Assembly (NCBI GenBank): GCA_963727045.1
Contig: CAVSES010000001.1
Location: 1,178,001-1,242,000, forward strand
Source of the DNA: Bog-1198 sp963727045
GTDB lineage: Bacteria > Pseudomonadota > Gammaproteobacteria > Steroidobacterales > Steroidobacteraceae
Length of the DNA: 64,000 nt
Direction of reading: 5' to 3'
In this document: piece after piece, positions 1 through 9,020 of the stretch
Layout of the letters: every line of letters begins with the position of its first letter
Position numbering within the stretch: the stretch's first letter is position 1
Notes under the pieces: model-generated
The model's input: only the letters and a program-made list of their open reading frames with translations
Databases searched by the model: none
Told to the model about the DNA's origin: nothing
Program-made: the position numbers and the translations under genes

Positions 1-82
1 GTTCAGAGGCGATGATCGCCGGGATGACGCGTTTGACGCCGATATTGGCGGTGCTGAGAATTCCCCATCGGACTTTGCTCAT
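1..82 (-). CDS. Gfo/Idh/MocA-type oxidoreductase, N-terminal fragment (runs off left edge)
   Basis: The complement reads ATG at 82-80 followed by 26 more codons to the edge of the window: MSKVRWGILSTANIGVKRVI, then PAIIASE. A short beta-strand followed by GILSTANIG is the nucleotide-binding start of the Gfo/Idh/MocA NAD(P)-dependent dehydrogenase family. The substrate cannot be told from 27 residues. A GAAGAG-like ribosome binding site precedes the ATG. The gene is read leftward and is divergent from the lipoprotein gene at 254. Confidence 0.7.
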   Translation of the reverse strand, partial: MSKVRWGILSTANIGVKRVIPAIIASE

Positions 83-253
83 CGGTCGACTCTTCTCACG
101 GGTCCCTCTTCGTGCCCTTACCTCAGAGCCGGGAGGGCAATAACATGCTGCCAAAGGAAAAAAATGTCCAATATGCTGCGGACCAAGAACAAGGGTTGCC
201 GGCGCTCCCTCGTGATACGCTGAAGCTTGTGTAGCGAAGCGCAGGAGCTGCGA

Positions 254-565
254 TTGAGAGTCCTCGTCCTATTGACACTGACCGGCCTGGCAGCCTGTAG
301 CTGGTTTGGTTCGAGAAAAGCGCATCAGCCGGATCCCACCGAGATCATCGTGACCGGCGCCCCAGCGGGTTCGATCGTATACGTGGACGGCTCGCCGGCC
401 GGACAATTGACCACCCTCAACGATCATCCCCAGGTTTTGAAGGTGGCGTCCGGGGCTCACAAGGTGGAGATACATCTGGGCGACGCCGTCGTTTATCGAG
501 AAGATACGTATGTGGGCGCCGGCGAACATCGAATGATCCGGGTACTCTCAGGTTTCACCCGCTAA
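254..565 (+). CDS. small PEGA-like lipoprotein
   Basis: About 103 residues. I place the start at the TTG at 254 because AGGAG lies at 243-247 with normal spacing; another TTG at 227 is possible. The N-terminus is a lipoprotein signal (LVLLTLTGLAACSW) with lipobox LAAC, so the product should be lipid-anchored at the cell envelope. The body, with IIVTGAPAGSIVYVDGSPAG and then VLKVASGAHKVEI, has the pattern of a PEGA domain, a small surface beta-fold. It is a single gene with no obvious partner, and its specific function is unknown. Confidence 0.65.
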   Translation: MRVLVLLTLTGLAACSWFGSRKAHQPDPTEIIVTGAPAGSIVYVDGSPAGQLTTLNDHPQVLKVASGAHKVEIHLGDAVVYREDTYVGAGEHRMIRVLSGFTR

Positions 566-725
566 GAGCTCCGGCATTGCCGAATATCCTCGCCCGGGTC
601 CTCTTGATGATGGCGCGTGAAATTCAGTTGATCTAATGCCTGATATATATCGTGCATATCGTTAAATATTCACATATTTTTACCTCCTTTAAATACAGGG
701 TCCATGAGCCCGATAGGAACTCGGC

Positions 726-1745
726 ATGTACTTGACTTCGCTGCGCAACGGCGAGGACGGAGGAATGCGATCGACGTTGCGAGGGCTCGTGGGGCCGATG
801 CTGCTGACCGCTTCGCTCGCTGCATCCGCCGCCGCACCGGCACAGGTGGCACAGGCGGCACACGCGCCCGGCGATAAGCAAGCGGTGTTGTGGGAGCATC
901 TACGATCCGTGGTCAATGGCGTCGAGCTCGAGCTCGATGGCGTGGCTGGCGTAGCCATCCTCGATTTGACATCGGGGCAGCGGCTGTTGGTGCGTCCCGA
1001 CGAAGTTTTTGCGCAGGCGAGTTCCATCAAGATTGCCGTGCTCGCGGAGCTGTATCACCAGGCAGAACAGTCCGCAGCCGGCACGGCGGGCAAGGCGAAG
1101 CTTACGGACCGATACGTCGTGCGGGCATCGGACCTCGTGCCCGACAGCAGCGTCCTGGGCGGCCTGACGCCGGGCGTCACCGAACTCACCAACCGCGACC
1201 TCGCGACGATCATGGTGGCGGTCAGCGACAACTCCGCCGCCAACGTGTTGATCGATCGCGTAGGCATGGACAACGTCGTCGGCCTGATGCAGCGTCTCGG
1301 CCTGCCGCACACCCAGCTCCGGCGTAAAATGATGGACCTCCAGGCGGCGGCCGAGGGCCGCGAAAATGTGTCCACGCCGCGCGAAATGATGCAGTTTCTC
1401 GACCAGCTCTACCGCGGCAAGGTGATTGGACAGCCGCTGCTCGAAGACTTCTTCACGGTGCTCGCGACGCCGAAGGAAAGCTGGTTGCCGCGCGGTCTGC
1501 CCGAAGGCTTGAAGATCGCGAACAAACCTGGATCTCTCGAAGGCGTCCGCAACGACTCCGGCATCGTGTTTCTAAAGAATCGCCCCTACGTCATCTGCGT
1601 GATGACCAGCTATCTTGCCGACGAACACGCCGGCGAGGATGCCATCACGCAGATTTCCGCCTCGGCGTTCAGTCTTTTCGACCGGCTCGCGCGCGCATCG
1701 GACCTCGGCCGCGTGATTTCACCCAGCAACGGCAGCCAGCGGTAG
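726..1745 (+). CDS. exported beta-lactamase-fold serine hydrolase
   Basis: 339 residues with an N-terminal signal peptide (hydrophobic stretch around residues 20-40, AAPAQ cleavage region). The class A beta-lactamase/DD-peptidase fold is shown by S99-S-I-K102 (SxxK nucleophile motif), S167-D-N169 (SDN) and K267-P-G269 (KTG-like). The ExxLN omega-loop motif that gives class A enzymes their deacylating glutamate is not visible; the region reads RKMMDLQAAAEG. True beta-lactamase activity is therefore doubtful, and a peptidase or esterase acting in the periplasm is as likely. The ATG at 726 has AGGA upstream; an internal ATG at 765 would give a more compact signal peptide. Confidence 0.75.
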   Translation: MYLTSLRNGEDGGMRSTLRGLVGPMLLTASLAASAAAPAQVAQAAHAPGDKQAVLWEHLRSVVNGVELELDGVAGVAILDLTSGQRLLVRPDEVFAQASSIKIAVLAELYHQAEQSAAGTAGKAKLTDRYVVRASDLVPDSSVLGGLTPGVTELTNRDLATIMVAVSDNSAANVLIDRVGMDNVVGLMQRLGLPHTQLRRKMMDLQAAAEGRENVSTPREMMQFLDQLYRGKVIGQPLLEDFFTVLATPKESWLPRGLPEGLKIANKPGSLEGVRNDSGIVFLKNRPYVICVMTSYLADEHAGEDAITQISASAFSLFDRLARASDLGRVISPSNGSQR

Positions 1746-1818
1746 CGCTTCCCGCGCATCGCGGCCACGACCTCATCATAGCTTCCGATATGTCGTCCAG
1801 GGCCGCGGTCCGAGTGCC

Positions 1819-3006
1819 ATGAGGAAGCCCATTGCAATCGTCGCGGCGCTCGGAACAACCCAGACTCTGGCATGGGCCTCCTCGTATTACTTGCCGGCCG
1901 TGCTGGCGGCGCCGATGGCTCGCGACTTGGGTCTTTCGACACCGTGGGTTTATGCGGCGCTGTCGCTCGGACTCGCCGTCTCGGCGGTGCTTGGACCCTC
2001 ACTCGGGCGACGGATCGATGTCCACGGCGGTCGGCCTGTTCTATGCGGATCGAATGTGGCGTTTGCCCTGGGTTTATGCGCATTGGGAATCGCGAGCGGC
2101 CCCGTTTCGCTCGCGCTGGCGTGGCTGATATTGGGCATCGCCATGGCCGCCGGCCTGTACGAATCCGCATTCGCCTCCCTGACCCGTCTGTACGGGCACG
2201 ACTCGCGCAATGCAATTACGGGGATTACGCTCATTGCAGGATTCTCCAGTACCGTGGGCTGGCCCATGTCGGCCCTTCTGGAACACTCCATCGGTTGGCG
2301 AGGTGCTTGCTTTGCGTGGGCATCCCTTCACGTTTGCCTGGGTCTGCCGTTGAACGACTGGGCATTGCGCCATGGTAGCGGCGAAGTCCGCCACGAATCT
2401 GCCGTCAACGATATGCCGCTCCCGCCGCCGCAAGAATCCGACCGTGCCATGCTGCTGCTGGCATTCATGTTCACCGCATCGGGAATGGTGAGCATCGGCA
2501 TGGCGACCAATCTACCCAGCTTGTTCGCGGCCATGGGTGTGGTGCCCGCGGCGGCGATCGCCGCCGCCTCCCTGATGGGGCCCTCGCAGGTGGCGGCACG
2601 GGTCCTCGAATTCGGTGCGCGGCGAAGAATCAACCCGCTGATCAGCGCACGAGTGGCGAACGCAATGCACCCGCTCGCGTCGCTGTCCCTTGCGATCGGC
2701 GGGGCGCCGCTCATTGCGGTATTTTCCATTCTTCACGGCGCGGGCACCGGCATGCTGACCATCACCCGGGGCACGCTGCCGCTGGCGCTCTACGGTCCTG
2801 CGGGATACGGCGCGCGCATGGGACGGATTGCCGCGCCGGCCAGGTTCGGCCAGGCCTTGTCGCCCTTTCTGTTCGGATTGGCAATCGAAAAATTAGGCTC
2901 CGCGACGCTCGTCATTTCCTCGGGACTGTCGCTGTCCGCGTTGATCGCCCTGTCATGGATTGCCATGCCGGCTGCTTCTGGCGCCAAACGCCGGCGGGAT
3001 GGTTGA
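1819..3006 (+). CDS. MFS transporter
   Basis: 395 residues, almost entirely hydrophobic, with about 12 predicted membrane segments. GPSLGRRIDVHGGRPVL around residues 60-75 matches the MFS loop 2-3 motif (GxLxDRxGRR/K). The N-terminal ALGTTQTLAWASSYYLPAVL resembles permeases annotated as MFS transporters in proteobacteria. The substrate cannot be told from sequence. The gene stands alone and converges on the hybrid kinase gene, with a 69-base gap and no clear terminator. Confidence 0.8.
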   Translation: MRKPIAIVAALGTTQTLAWASSYYLPAVLAAPMARDLGLSTPWVYAALSLGLAVSAVLGPSLGRRIDVHGGRPVLCGSNVAFALGLCALGIASGPVSLALAWLILGIAMAAGLYESAFASLTRLYGHDSRNAITGITLIAGFSSTVGWPMSALLEHSIGWRGACFAWASLHVCLGLPLNDWALRHGSGEVRHESAVNDMPLPPPQESDRAMLLLAFMFTASGMVSIGMATNLPSLFAAMGVVPAAAIAAASLMGPSQVAARVLEFGARRRINPLISARVANAMHPLASLSLAIGGAPLIAVFSILHGAGTGMLTITRGTLPLALYGPAGYGARMGRIAAPARFGQALSPFLFGLAIEKLGSATLVISSGLSLSALIALSWIAMPAASGAKRRRDG

Positions 3007-3075
3007 GGGTTTTCTCAGCGTACACGAGGATCGTCGGGTCTCAAATGGCGAGCCGGCATGTCCGACGGACCTTTG

Positions 3076-5922
3076 CTATTTGTCGCGGCGACTTGCCGGC
3101 TGCCGCGCGATCTCGCGGGCGCGCTTCGGGCCACCGAGGTTGCGCGCGGCCTCGGTGAGCTCGGGCCGCACCTTGTTGAACTCGCACCGCAATGCAGCCA
3201 ATCGTCCCTGCGCCTGCACGAGCCAATCCGACTCCGCCGCCGTATGCTCGAGCGCTGCCGCCGCGCCGCTGAGGAGCACCGCTCCCACGGTCGCGCTGGT
3301 GGATTTCAGACTGTGCGCCGCCCGAGAAACCACGCGGGCATCACGTTCGTGGATTCCCGCAGCGATGGCCTCGAGCTGCGCCGGCGTATCGGTCAGGTAA
3401 GCCGCCATCATCTGCCCGAATTCTTCTTCCATCAATTCGCGCAGGCGGCTCAAGGCGTCCCAGTCCAGCGATTGAAGATCTGCGGCGGCGGCAGCGCTGT
3501 TCGAATCCGGCGCGATCGCGGGACTCTTCGAGGCGCTCGCCGGGGCCGCGACGTCAGAATCTGGTTTGAAGGCTCGAGTTGGCACGGCGTGCCGCGTCAG
3601 CCATCGATCGAGAGCCGCGTTCAGGACTTCGCGTTTGATCGGTTTGGAGATGTAGTCATCCATCCCGCAGTCCAGGCACTTCTCCCGGTCGCCTTGCAGT
3701 GCATTCGCCGTCATCGCCACGATCGGGATTCGCGGCTCTGCTGCCTGGCCCGTTCGCAATTCCCAGTCTCGTATCGCCCGGGTCGCTTCGTAACCGTCCA
3801 TCAGCGGCATTTGGCAGTCCATGAGGATCAAGTCGAACCGGTCTGCCGCGACGCGCGCCACCGCCTCTTCCCCGTCCTTCGCCACCGCGACGTCGATGCC
3901 CAAGTTGCCGAGCATTCGCAGGGCAACCTCCCGGTTGACGCGATTATCTTCAACCAGCAGGACCCGTGCGCCGGGATGACCCGCGTCCAGGGGCGTGCGG
4001 CTCGAGATCGGCTGGTCGTGCGCCGTGAACCCGCGGGCCTGTGTCAACGCCTGTTCCAACTGAGCCTTTCTCACCGGCTTGGTGAGCCACGCCGAGACCC
4101 CGAGGAGATCGGCCTCCGCGACGCGATCCCCCAACGAACTCAGGACCACACACGCGGTGCCGGCGATGGCTGGATCGGCCCTCAGCGCGCGCAGGAATCC
4201 CACTCCATCCGTTTCCGGCATTTGATGATCGAGCAACACCAGGTCAAAGGGCGCGCCGCTCAAGACGGCGGCGTGCAAGGCGGCGAGCCCCGCCTGCGCC
4301 GACGCGACACTGTGCGAAGGTGCATTCTGGTGCTTCAAGTAATGTTCGAGAATGCAGCGATTCGTCGGATTGTCATCGACGATCAGAACGTTGGGCGCGT
4401 ACCGGTCACCGGGCGCTGCCGCGGCGACCACCGCGGCGCCCGCGTGCAGCGCCAGCGGCACGAACACGCTGAATGTCGACCCATGGCCGGGCTCGGAGGT
4501 CACCTTGATCGTTCCGCCCATCGCATCCACCAGGCTCTTGGTGATCGCGAGGCCGAGGCCCGTGCCTCCGTACCGGCGGGTCGTCGACGCGTCCGCTTGA
4601 GAGAACACCTGGAACAGCTGCTCCTGTGCGTTCGGCGACATGCCGATGCCGGTGTCCTGCACCAGTATCTGCACCACGGCGACCGCCCCGGATTCGTCGT
4701 GGCCGCTGCCCGGCGGCCCTGCATCCTGCCGTTCCCGCAGCCGAATCCCCAGCAATACCTCCCCGCGCTCCGTGAACTTCACTGCATTGCCCATCAAATT
4801 GGCCATGATCTGCCGCAGCCGCAGGGGATCTCCGCCAAGAACCATCGGCACCTCGTTATGAACGGCGCATAGAACTTCGACGCCCTTGGCGTTGGCTTGA
4901 CGGCTGAACAGCGTCGCCACCTCCTCGGCGAGCTGCCGCAAGTCCACGTCGATGTTCTCGAGCGACAGCTTGCCCGCATCGATCTTCGAATAGTCCAGGA
5001 CGTCGTTGATGAGCGTCAACAGTGCATCGGCCGAGTGGTGAGCGGTCTCAATCATGCTGTGCGCATCGGCATCGAGCGCTTCCATCTGCAGCAGTTCGAG
5101 CATGCCGATGACCCCGTTCATCGGCGTGCGAATCTCGTGGCTCATGTTCGCCAGAAACTCCGACTTCGCCTTTGCGGCCGCCTGCGCGCTCTTCAACGCG
5201 GTCGCGAGTTCGGCTGTCCGAGCCGCCACCTTGTTCTCCAGCTCCTGCCTGTGCTCCATCGCCTCGCGCGCCAACGTCTCCAGGTCCCCCAACATTTCGT
5301 TGAACGATTGCACCAGCCTGCCCACTTCGTCGCCGCCCGATGGCCGAACCCGCACGCTGAAATCGCGGGTGCGGGAAACCTCCGACGCCGCCCGTTCCAA
5401 TTCCAGAATCGGACCGGAGATCACGTGCTGAAGCATCGAGGCCGCAGCCAGCGCGACGCCGAGCGCGCCGACCAGCACCCCCAGGAGGATCATCGCGTCA
5501 TGGCGTAATTGAGTGCGCAGCTCCTCCGTCGTCGCCTCGATCTGCACCACGCCGATCCCCTCGCCGAGCGCCACATCCGAATGAATGTATACGTCCGTCG
5601 TCAGTCCCGCGGCAGACCGCCAGCGCGACAGCGATGTCCCGTCCTTGTGCACGATCGAAGCCGCGACCACCGCAGAGTCGAGCCGCAGGGCGTTCAAAGC
5701 CTTGTCGGCGGCGTCCGCATCGTTGAAGGCAAGCGCCGCCGCGCAGTTGAGCGCCGCCATGTCCGCATGCATCTGCAGCCGATGCAGAAGTGCGCCGCGT
5801 CCCGTTTGATATTGCGTGAATGCGTTGATCCCGCCCGATATCAACAACGCCACGACGCCCACCATGCTTGCCAGAAGCATCAGCTTCGTGCGAATCGGCA
5901 CGGAGGCGAACCATCTCTTCAC
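3076..5922 (-). CDS. hybrid sensor histidine kinase (CHASE8-HAMP-HisKA-HATPase-REC-REC-Hpt)
   Basis: 948 residues, starting at the GTG at 5922. This start overlaps the stop of the yfiR-like gene as GTGA, whereas a longer upstream reading frame lacks normal protein character. Order: membrane segment about 10-35, periplasmic CHASE8-like region 35-140 (LHRLQMHADMAALNCAAALA), second membrane segment 143-165, HAMP 165-220, coiled coil, HisKA with H262 (SHEIRTPMNG), HATPase about 365-490 with GGTGLGLAI, REC1 with D565, REC2 with D702, and Hpt with H870 (AHSLKSTSATVGA). It thus carries a full phosphorelay in one chain. It is the last gene of a TonB receptor-YfiR-kinase operon, so YfiR is the likely periplasmic input partner. 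Confidence 0.9.
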   Translation of the reverse strand: MKRWFASVPIRTKLMLLASMVGVVALLISGGINAFTQYQTGRGALLHRLQMHADMAALNCAAALAFNDADAADKALNALRLDSAVVAASIVHKDGTSLSRWRSAAGLTTDVYIHSDVALGEGIGVVQIEATTEELRTQLRHDAMILLGVLVGALGVALAAASMLQHVISGPILELERAASEVSRTRDFSVRVRPSGGDEVGRLVQSFNEMLGDLETLAREAMEHRQELENKVAARTAELATALKSAQAAAKAKSEFLANMSHEIRTPMNGVIGMLELLQMEALDADAHSMIETAHHSADALLTLINDVLDYSKIDAGKLSLENIDVDLRQLAEEVATLFSRQANAKGVEVLCAVHNEVPMVLGGDPLRLRQIMANLMGNAVKFTERGEVLLGIRLRERQDAGPPGSGHDESGAVAVVQILVQDTGIGMSPNAQEQLFQVFSQADASTTRRYGGTGLGLAITKSLVDAMGGTIKVTSEPGHGSTFSVFVPLALHAGAAVVAAAAPGDRYAPNVLIVDDNPTNRCILEHYLKHQNAPSHSVASAQAGLAALHAAVLSGAPFDLVLLDHQMPETDGVGFLRALRADPAIAGTACVVLSSLGDRVAEADLLGVSAWLTKPVRKAQLEQALTQARGFTAHDQPISSRTPLDAGHPGARVLLVEDNRVNREVALRMLGNLGIDVAVAKDGEEAVARVAADRFDLILMDCQMPLMDGYEATRAIRDWELRTGQAAEPRIPIVAMTANALQGDREKCLDCGMDDYISKPIKREVLNAALDRWLTRHAVPTRAFKPDSDVAAPASASKSPAIAPDSNSAAAAADLQSLDWDALSRLRELMEEEFGQMMAAYLTDTPAQLEAIAAGIHERDARVVSRAAHSLKSTSATVGAVLLSGAAAALEHTAAESDWLVQAQGRLAALRCEFNKVRPELTEAARNLGGPKRAREIARQPASRRDK

Positions 5923-6491
5923 GGGGGAGCCCCCTGATCCACCTTCGAGGCCAGCTCCAGCAGGCTGGAGCTCATCTTGAGGCCCGCGGCTCGCGCGTTG
6001 TCCAAATTGATGATGAAGCGCAAGCGGTTTCCCTGTAGATATAGCTCGATCATGCCGCCACGCTGCGCGAAGTCGGGCGCGTCGCTCACGGTCAACGCAA
6101 ATGCGGGTACGGCTGCCAGCATGGCCGGCTGCGGCGACGCCGCATCGACATACACGATGCTGCAATCGTCGGCGCGCTGCGAGGCGCCCAGAGAGCGCAC
6201 TGCAATTCGACGAACACCGATGAGTTTGCCGCTCACATCCCGCGCGATCAGATCACGCACTCCGGAGGCCCCGATGAAGCACATGGTGAGCATGTCCGTC
6301 GGGGCAGATGCCGGCCAGGCGGTGAGCTTCGCGAAGTTGAAGAGATATACGGCCTTGAACTGGTCCATACCGTCGTCGGCCCGGACGATGGGAGCGCCGA
6401 GAGCAGCCGCCGCGACCGCCACGCACGCCCAGAGCGAAGGCCGGCGGGGCACTCTGCGCCTACGCCCCTGCCGCGTAGATTCCGGAATCAT
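5919..6491 (-). CDS. YfiR family periplasmic protein (DUF4154)
   Basis: 190 residues with a basic N-terminus and a signal sequence ending near residue 38 (ALGAPIVRA). Family signatures are FKAVYLFNFAKLTAWP near the mature N-terminus, the central GKLIGVRRIA, and the C-terminal FINLDNARAAGLKMSSSLLELA. In Pseudomonas, YfiR is the periplasmic repressor of the diguanylate cyclase YfiN. Here the downstream overlapping gene is a CHASE8 hybrid kinase instead, so YfiR probably controls that kinase. The two cysteines visible in the mature part (MCFIG and DDCSIV) could form the disulfide known for the family. Confidence 0.88.
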   Translation of the reverse strand: MIPESTRQGRRRRVPRRPSLWACVAVAAAALGAPIVRADDGMDQFKAVYLFNFAKLTAWPASAPTDMLTMCFIGASGVRDLIARDVSGKLIGVRRIAVRSLGASQRADDCSIVYVDAASPQPAMLAAVPAFALTVSDAPDFAQRGGMIELYLQGNRLRFIINLDNARAAGLKMSSSLLELASKVDQGAPP

Positions 6492-6492
6492 G

Positions 6493-8523
6493 TCAAAACT
6501 TCCAGGTCAGCTTCGCGTAAACGCTGCGTTCGAGTTGAGATGAGTTCACGCTGGTCTGGATGTCGAGCGATTCCACATGCTGATCGCGCAGCAGATTCTG
6601 TCCGACGACGCTCACCATCAGCGTATCGGTCGGCTGCCACGTCAGATTGGTGTCGATCCGCACGTAAGAGGAGACCTGTTGCGCCGGCAGCCGATCGACG
6701 TAATAGGCGGCGACATTCCATGTCACTGCATGAGAGACGTCCAACGCCGATCGCAGTTGCGCCTGATGCCGCGGGCTTGATCCCTCGACGTTCGGCACGG
6801 TCGTGTCGTCACGCGACCCGGCGTCGTTTCGAAGGTTCATGCGCAACAGCGCGTACCCCGGGCTCAACGTCCACCGATCGGCCGCCCGAATCTTCGTGCT
6901 CAGCTCGAGCCCTTCCGTCGATCCATGCACGCGATTTCCCTGATAGATGGGAATTTCCGTATACGGCACGGGACTCGTCTGCGGCAACGTGGCGCCCTGC
7001 TCGAAGCTGCGCAGGTTGCGGTATTGGTTGTGAAACGCGGTCATGTCGATGGAGACCCAATCGGTTGCCTGTATCCGATAGCCGACTTCCTGCGCCAGCA
7101 AATACTCCGATTTTTGACTCTGATTTCCCTCGATTGTGGTGATCGCGGGCGTTCCGTTCGGAAGCGTGGATACCGCCAGATTGAAGTCCGCATTTTCGTC
7201 GCGCAGCGACGGCGTGCGCGCAGAGTCGGACACTGCCGCCCAATACGTCTCGCGGGCATTCGGCGTGAAGGCGATGCGGAGGCTCGGCTCGATTTCGAAC
7301 CCGGTAAAATCGTTGTGCTCGAGTTTCGTGCCCACCGTCAACATGAGCCGATCGGGACGCAGTGTGATCTCATCCTGAACGAACGCGCTGAACAGCTGCA
7401 GGCGCATGCCCGTCGGGTCGAAGGCCTGATCGATGGTGGGGATCGTTTCATCGTCCGCATGCCGATACTCCGCACCCCACACCAGGTTGTGCCGCGAGCC
7501 GACGCGCACATGCAACTGGTAGTCAATGTCGACGGTATTGCACGCCTCATCCATTTCCGGACCGAGTCGCAGGTACCGATCGAAATAGATCTGCAATGTG
7601 GATTCCGAACTGCTGGAGAGGACATGATTCCATCGAGCCAGAACGTCGCCTCCCGACAAGGCGGAAGTGCGCGGCACGTTCTCGTTGATTGCCGGCGTGA
7701 AAGACGCAATGTGACCGATCACGGCCCCTTCGCTGCCCTCATAGATGTCCCCTTGAACCATCGCCGAATCCGCGCCGAATACATGACCATCCAATCTGAA
7801 GCCGCCGTGCAGCAGATGCCAGGCATCGGATCCGGCTCCCGCGACCGGGGGAAGCGCGCCGACGTCCATATACTTGGCGAATACCCGATAGTTCACGTCC
7901 TCGGCGAATCTGCCGCCCTCTTGCAGCGTGCCGAATGCGCGGTCTTCAGTTCCGCTGCCCGCCGTCACCAGCGTGCCATGCGTGTCCGCGGCGGATTTGG
8001 TGATGATGTTGATGACGCCGTTCACGGCATTCGATCCCCATACGGTGGCGCCCGGGCCGCGTATGACCTCGATCCGCTCGATGTCCTCGAGCGGCACGTC
8101 CTGTGTATCCCAATTCACGCCGTCTTGAGACGGGGTGAACACGGTGCGTCCGTCGACCAGCACCAACAGTTTGTTCGAGAACTGGTAGTTGAAACCTCGC
8201 GAGGAAATGGCCCAGGTATTGGCGTTGATCTGCGCCACATCCAGACCCGGCACCATGCGCAACAGATCGGGAATGTTCAAGGCCCCCGAACGCCGAATGT
8301 CGTCCTGATTGATGACGAAGATCGCGGCCGCCGATTGCGAGAACTTCTGCTCGCGTTTCGAGACCGATGTCACCTCCATGTCCATCAAGGACTGAAGGCT
8401 GATTTGGTACAAATCCGCGGGAGCGTCGATCTGTGGAAGGGGCTCCGCATGCACCGACGAAGTGCCGAGTGCGCACGCCAATGCGAGCGCCCAGCCCTTC
8501 GAGCTTTCGCTGCGACCTAACAT
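6493..8523 (-). CDS. TonB-dependent receptor
   Basis: 676 residues with a signal peptide (ALACALGTSSVHAEP). Next come a plug domain with SLMDMEVTSVSKREQK and the region RSGALNIPDLLRMVPGLDVA, IEVIRGPGATVWGSNAVNGV, and a 22-strand-type barrel ending in KLTWKF, the aromatic C-terminus needed for outer-membrane assembly. The ligand is unknown. It is first in the operon; its stop lies one base from the yfiR-like start. The plug resembles receptors that sit next to YfiR and hybrid kinases in other proteobacteria (recalled family context), suggesting sensing or uptake coupled to signalling. Confidence 0.92.
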   Translation of the reverse strand: MLGRSESSKGWALALACALGTSSVHAEPLPQIDAPADLYQISLQSLMDMEVTSVSKREQKFSQSAAAIFVINQDDIRRSGALNIPDLLRMVPGLDVAQINANTWAISSRGFNYQFSNKLLVLVDGRTVFTPSQDGVNWDTQDVPLEDIERIEVIRGPGATVWGSNAVNGVINIITKSAADTHGTLVTAGSGTEDRAFGTLQEGGRFAEDVNYRVFAKYMDVGALPPVAGAGSDAWHLLHGGFRLDGHVFGADSAMVQGDIYEGSEGAVIGHIASFTPAINENVPRTSALSGGDVLARWNHVLSSSSESTLQIYFDRYLRLGPEMDEACNTVDIDYQLHVRVGSRHNLVWGAEYRHADDETIPTIDQAFDPTGMRLQLFSAFVQDEITLRPDRLMLTVGTKLEHNDFTGFEIEPSLRIAFTPNARETYWAAVSDSARTPSLRDENADFNLAVSTLPNGTPAITTIEGNQSQKSEYLLAQEVGYRIQATDWVSIDMTAFHNQYRNLRSFEQGATLPQTSPVPYTEIPIYQGNRVHGSTEGLELSTKIRAADRWTLSPGYALLRMNLRNDAGSRDDTTVPNVEGSSPRHQAQLRSALDVSHAVTWNVAAYYVDRLPAQQVSSYVRIDTNLTWQPTDTLMVSVVGQNLLRDQHVESLDIQTSVNSSQLERSVYAKLTWKF

Positions 8524-8701
8524 TCGATGTCCCTCGGGAGGCCTTGCGGTGTAACCGCGGTAGCCACAGGACTTCGGCTGCGCCCGCAGTTACTGAATAG
8601 GACTACGCAACTATCCGCTGCAGCAGCGAGGTAAGCGCGATGCAGCATGCGCAAGCGATCATCGTCCGTGGATTCCTGACGCGCCGGGGGCGCCCTAACC
8701 C

Positions 8702-8992
8702 CTAGACACCGGAGACGATTCGCACATCGCGCTCGGCGCCGCCCTGCAATTCGGCGAGGGCCGCCTGATAGCCCGGGCTGTCATGCGCGGCGATCGCCTG
8801 ATCGACCGAATCGAATTCGATCACGACGGTGCGTTCCGCCCGGCCTGCCTCGTAGACACGCACGGCGGTTCCCCGCGCCATGAAGCGGCCGCCGCCGGCC
8901 TCGATGGCGGGGCCCGCCAATTTCGCGTAGGCGGCCAGTTTGGCGGGGTCTGAAATTTTCCGATAGCAGGTGATCCAATATGCCTTGGACAT
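8702..8992 (-). CDS. DUF1330 family protein
   Basis: 96 residues beginning MSKAYWITCYRKISDPAKLA. The ATG at 8992 is chosen because GGAGAGGG precedes it with normal spacing; a longer frame upstream is low-complexity and Cys/Arg-rich. The ferredoxin-like alpha/beta pattern with FMARGTAVRVYEAGRAERTV and VVIEFDSVDQAIAAHDSPGYQ is typical of DUF1330, a small dimeric alpha/beta-barrel family of unknown function. Its stop lies 178 bases beyond the TonB receptor start; both genes are on the minus strand. Confidence 0.85.
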   Translation of the reverse strand: MSKAYWITCYRKISDPAKLAAYAKLAGPAIEAGGGRFMARGTAVRVYEAGRAERTVVIEFDSVDQAIAAHDSPGYQAALAELQGGAERDVRIVSGV

Positions 8993-9020
8993 GGAAGCCC
9001 TCTCCGAAGTGTTTGATCCC

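Noticed and set aside
3576..3596. GGCACGGCGTGCC palindrome as a sigma-54 promoter or operator
   Set aside because: It lies inside the kinase coding region, and the -24/-12 spacing to a GC element is not met.
3058..4872. Long plus-strand open frame opposite the hybrid kinase
   Set aside because: Arg/His/Gln-rich composition, no domain, and it mirrors the intact kinase gene on the other strand; a high-GC shadow.
8524..8701. Possible cyclic-di-GMP (GEMM) or cobalamin riboswitch before the TonB receptor gene
   Set aside because: A GGCTACCGCGGTTAC segment loosely resembles part of the GEMM core, but the GGCAAACC-type core and tetraloop receptor could not be found. A covariance-model search would decide.
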